A stretch of 64,000 nucleotides of DNA from Myoxocephalus aenaeus (taxonomy: Eukaryota > Chordata > Actinopteri > Perciformes > Cottidae): positions 1,181,001 through 1,245,000 of the forward strand of contig JBAMJR010000195.1 of assembly GCA_038501785.1 (NCBI GenBank), in the 5' to 3' direction. Below are positions 61,410 through 64,000 of this stretch, piece after piece (the stretch's first letter is position 1; every line of letters starts with the position of its first letter). Below the pieces are notes generated by a model. That model was given only the letters and a program-made list of their open reading frames with translations, made no database searches and was not told the DNA's origin. Both the position numbers and the translations under genes were made by a program.

Positions 61410-62990
61410 GTCTCCCTTTCTAACCCCGCTCACTCCTTTGCCTCCTACCAACTTCCCTGCCTGTAATTTAATGTATTTTTTCAATGCCTATAAAAAGCGT
61501 CTTGCTTTGATTTCTATCTTGTTTAAATTTTTCTACAACATTGATTCACAGAATCAACAGATAAAAGAAGAAAAAAAACAGACAGCAAACAAAAAAGTGT
61601 CATCCCGAAATTAATCTTGAGGGTCCATTAAAGTTCAATTTAACCTCACAGAAGTATTCCTGCCAGTTGAAGTGACAGCAGTTTACTCACATCACATTTC
61701 TTTTGAAAACATTTAGTCATTTAGTAACTTCCTGCTAATGATTCTAAAACTTTGCAGCATCTACTCTCCACCCTGCCTCGCCACTAGAGAGCACTGTAAT
61801 GCTGCTTTTGCCTCTGATGGTTGGTGAACTTTGCTTTAATTTAAAGGAGATATTAGAGTTATGTCACATTAGCGCCATAGCAGGACTGGCTTTTTAAAGT
61901 TTATTTTTGAAGCCTTGCTAATATTTTCACAGTTTCCAACTAAATGTTGCTTGCAGAAAGCAGCGGAAAGTTACTAATAATGTGCTTAAATAAAATTTGA
62001 AGGTGATATCGTTTTTCTCAGTAGTAGTAGTAGTGGTACTTTTCTTAGATCAGAATTTAAATTTTCAATCATTTAGTCACTTGTGCTCATTCACAAAACA
62101 ACTTTGTATGAAGTTGAACAAATTTCATATCTTTTGTCACATTCATGCAAATGAATTATGTACAATTGTCTGCATGTTTCCTACATTATCAATGCTTATA
62201 TCATATTGTATTGTGGTTCTCTGAACAGTCTTACCGCCCCAAAACATCTTGGCATTAGTTCACTGCATATGGTTATGTGGTTATGTGATTGAGAGGAAAA
62301 CCAGAGGATAGAATTGTAACAGGGTGTGAGTGAGAGTGGTGGTGCGGTATGTGTGAGAAGATTCCTATTTCATAAAGTATGCAGGTTGAGTAACAGCAAC
62401 ACGCAACAACTCTTGACCGGAGGGGAAGGAGATTAGATTCAGCCAAAGTAGATTTCAAAATGTGCTTTTTATGCTACTTTATACTTCTTCTCCACTGATA
62501 ATAGTTAGTTTAAATATTCAAATTATTTCTCCAGAACATGATAACTCATATTATTATGTGTTATTATATATAAGCAGTATGTTATATAATGTTACCCATC
62601 TGCAACATTAAAGGGATGCTTACACATTATTGCATCTTATAGGCCAAAAATATATTGATCATATATATATATCTATGATTCTGAAATAGGTCATTTTGCA
62701 TGAGGGATACTTTTGGCCGTTGAAGTATATGTTGATGCTAATTCCCATGTAAAAGATCTGAGTTCTTCTTCCACCAGTTTAGCTGATTATTGCCATATCA
62801 AACAAATTTGAGCCAATTATAATGCAAAGATATTATACAGTAACTCATATAGTTTCTTTGTAAGTACCTTTTTTTGGAAGGGGGAGTAAAGGATACAGCA
62901 CAAAACTCAAAACAATATCCTTCAGTGTTATTCAATAATAAATCTACTAAGAAGCTAGAGCAATCGATCAACCTTTAGGTGCATTTGTAC
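61410..62990. other. Intergenic DNA, no gene seen
   Basis: AT-rich, without recognisable coding sequence or clear element ends. Confidence 0.45.
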
Positions 62991-62999
62991 TTTATTTGT

Positions 63000-63105
63000 A
63001 CTTGCAGTCTCATTAAATGTGCTTATATAGTCTCAACCAGGTTTCCCTTGTAAATGAGATCCCTAATCCCAGTTGGACTAACCTGGATAAATAAAGCCTA
63101 AAAAC
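63000..63105 (+). mobile_element. Retroelement 3' tail fragment
   Basis: The wording TTTCCCTTGTAAATGAGATC, then TAACCTGGATAAATAAAGCC, is a tail found very often at the 3' end of teleost LINE copies. Only the tail is recognisable here. Confidence 0.55.
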
Positions 63106-63346
63106 ACCCACAAAGCATTTCATTTACAAATGGGTGTGCGTGGTGCAGAGAGTTCCGCCAGGCCTCGAACACAATACTTGATTTTGAACACTGTGTTCTC
63201 TGTTTTCCAATAAACTGTGACTGCAACACAGTTTGACAGTAATGCAACAATATTATATGAGTCATCAAGAAGGCGCAGACAGAGAAAGATATGGGGCAGG
63301 AGCAGAGACGGAGGAGGAAATGGACAGAGCATGTGAAAGCAGGGGT

Positions 63347-63348
<2 letters not shown>

Positions 63349-63401
<53 letters not shown>
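63349..63401. repeat. (GT)n microsatellite
   Basis: About 26 uninterrupted GT units. Confidence 0.97.
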
Positions 63402-63403
<2 letters not shown>

Positions 63404-63502
63404 TGTTTTGTTCCCTGGAGTCCACCCTGGAGATCGCTTGGGAAAAAGACCTCTAGGTCTGCCTGAGGTCTGACATGCAGCCAAGAAAAGCAAGACTAAA
63501 AT

Positions 63503-63504
<2 letters not shown>

Positions 63505-63537
<33 letters not shown>
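63505..63537. repeat. (GA)n microsatellite
   Basis: About 16 uninterrupted GA units. Confidence 0.97.
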
Positions 63538-63541
<4 letters not shown>

Positions 63542-63649
63542 AGATGGAAGATGCAGAGGGGGTGAGAGGACGGAGCGCCGAAGAGATGGAAAAGCGTGTG
63601 GACAAAGAGCTTTGTATCTGTGGAGAAATGTATGGAAAATAAAAACATT

Positions 63650-64000
<351 letters not shown>

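Overview
The window is teleost fish nuclear DNA. It holds multi-exon genes with GT-AG introns, many CA/GT, AT and GA microsatellites, fish-type SINE, LINE and hAT-like repeats, and proteins that align closely to known vertebrate families. No tool was run. Gene calls rest on reading the translations against remembered vertebrate families and on checking that splice phases join.

Five protein-coding genes can be reconstructed from start to stop. (1) crebrf, + strand, non-coding first exon ending 5743, coding 15937-25384, 732 residues, with a long 3' UTR that may reach a poly(A) signal at 30066. (2) bnip1 (Sec20-type SNARE), + strand, 38091-41440, 230 residues. (3) stc2 (stanniocalcin-2), - strand, 48594 down to 43081, 271 residues. 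(4) bod1, - strand, 53759 down to 52774, 159 residues. (5) htatsf1 (Tat-SF1, a U2 snRNP-associated factor), + strand, 54727-58879, 447 residues, sharing a divergent promoter with bod1. All five coding sequences sum to a multiple of three across their splices.

The order crebrf - bnip1 - stc2 - bod1 matches human 5q35, but NKX2-5, which lies between BNIP1 and STC2 in human, is absent: only 1.6 kb separates the two stop codons. htatsf1 is X-linked in human, so its place beside bod1 is a fish-side or ancestral arrangement. bnip1 and stc2 converge and their 3' ends probably overlap.

The rest is mostly introns and intergenic DNA with mobile elements. There are several short DNA transposons with matching ends (11566-12405, 13561-14680, 18227-19425, 47236-47555, 49157-49421, 57589-58497), two SINEs (2057-2352 and 35805-36075), LINE fragments (16640-16960 and 45745-46395), a 15-bp minisatellite (37076-37545) and large microsatellites. 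The genes do not form one pathway: crebrf acts in ER-stress and metabolic transcription, bnip1 in ER-Golgi membrane fusion, stc2 as a secreted glycoprotein hormone, bod1 at kinetochores and htatsf1 in splicing.

I saw no clear new biological system. The most useful leads are inverted repeats flanking internal exons of crebrf and stc2, a perfect 22-bp palindrome, splice donors that run straight into CA repeats in two genes, and two unassigned candidate transcripts (47742-47902 and 60095-61250).
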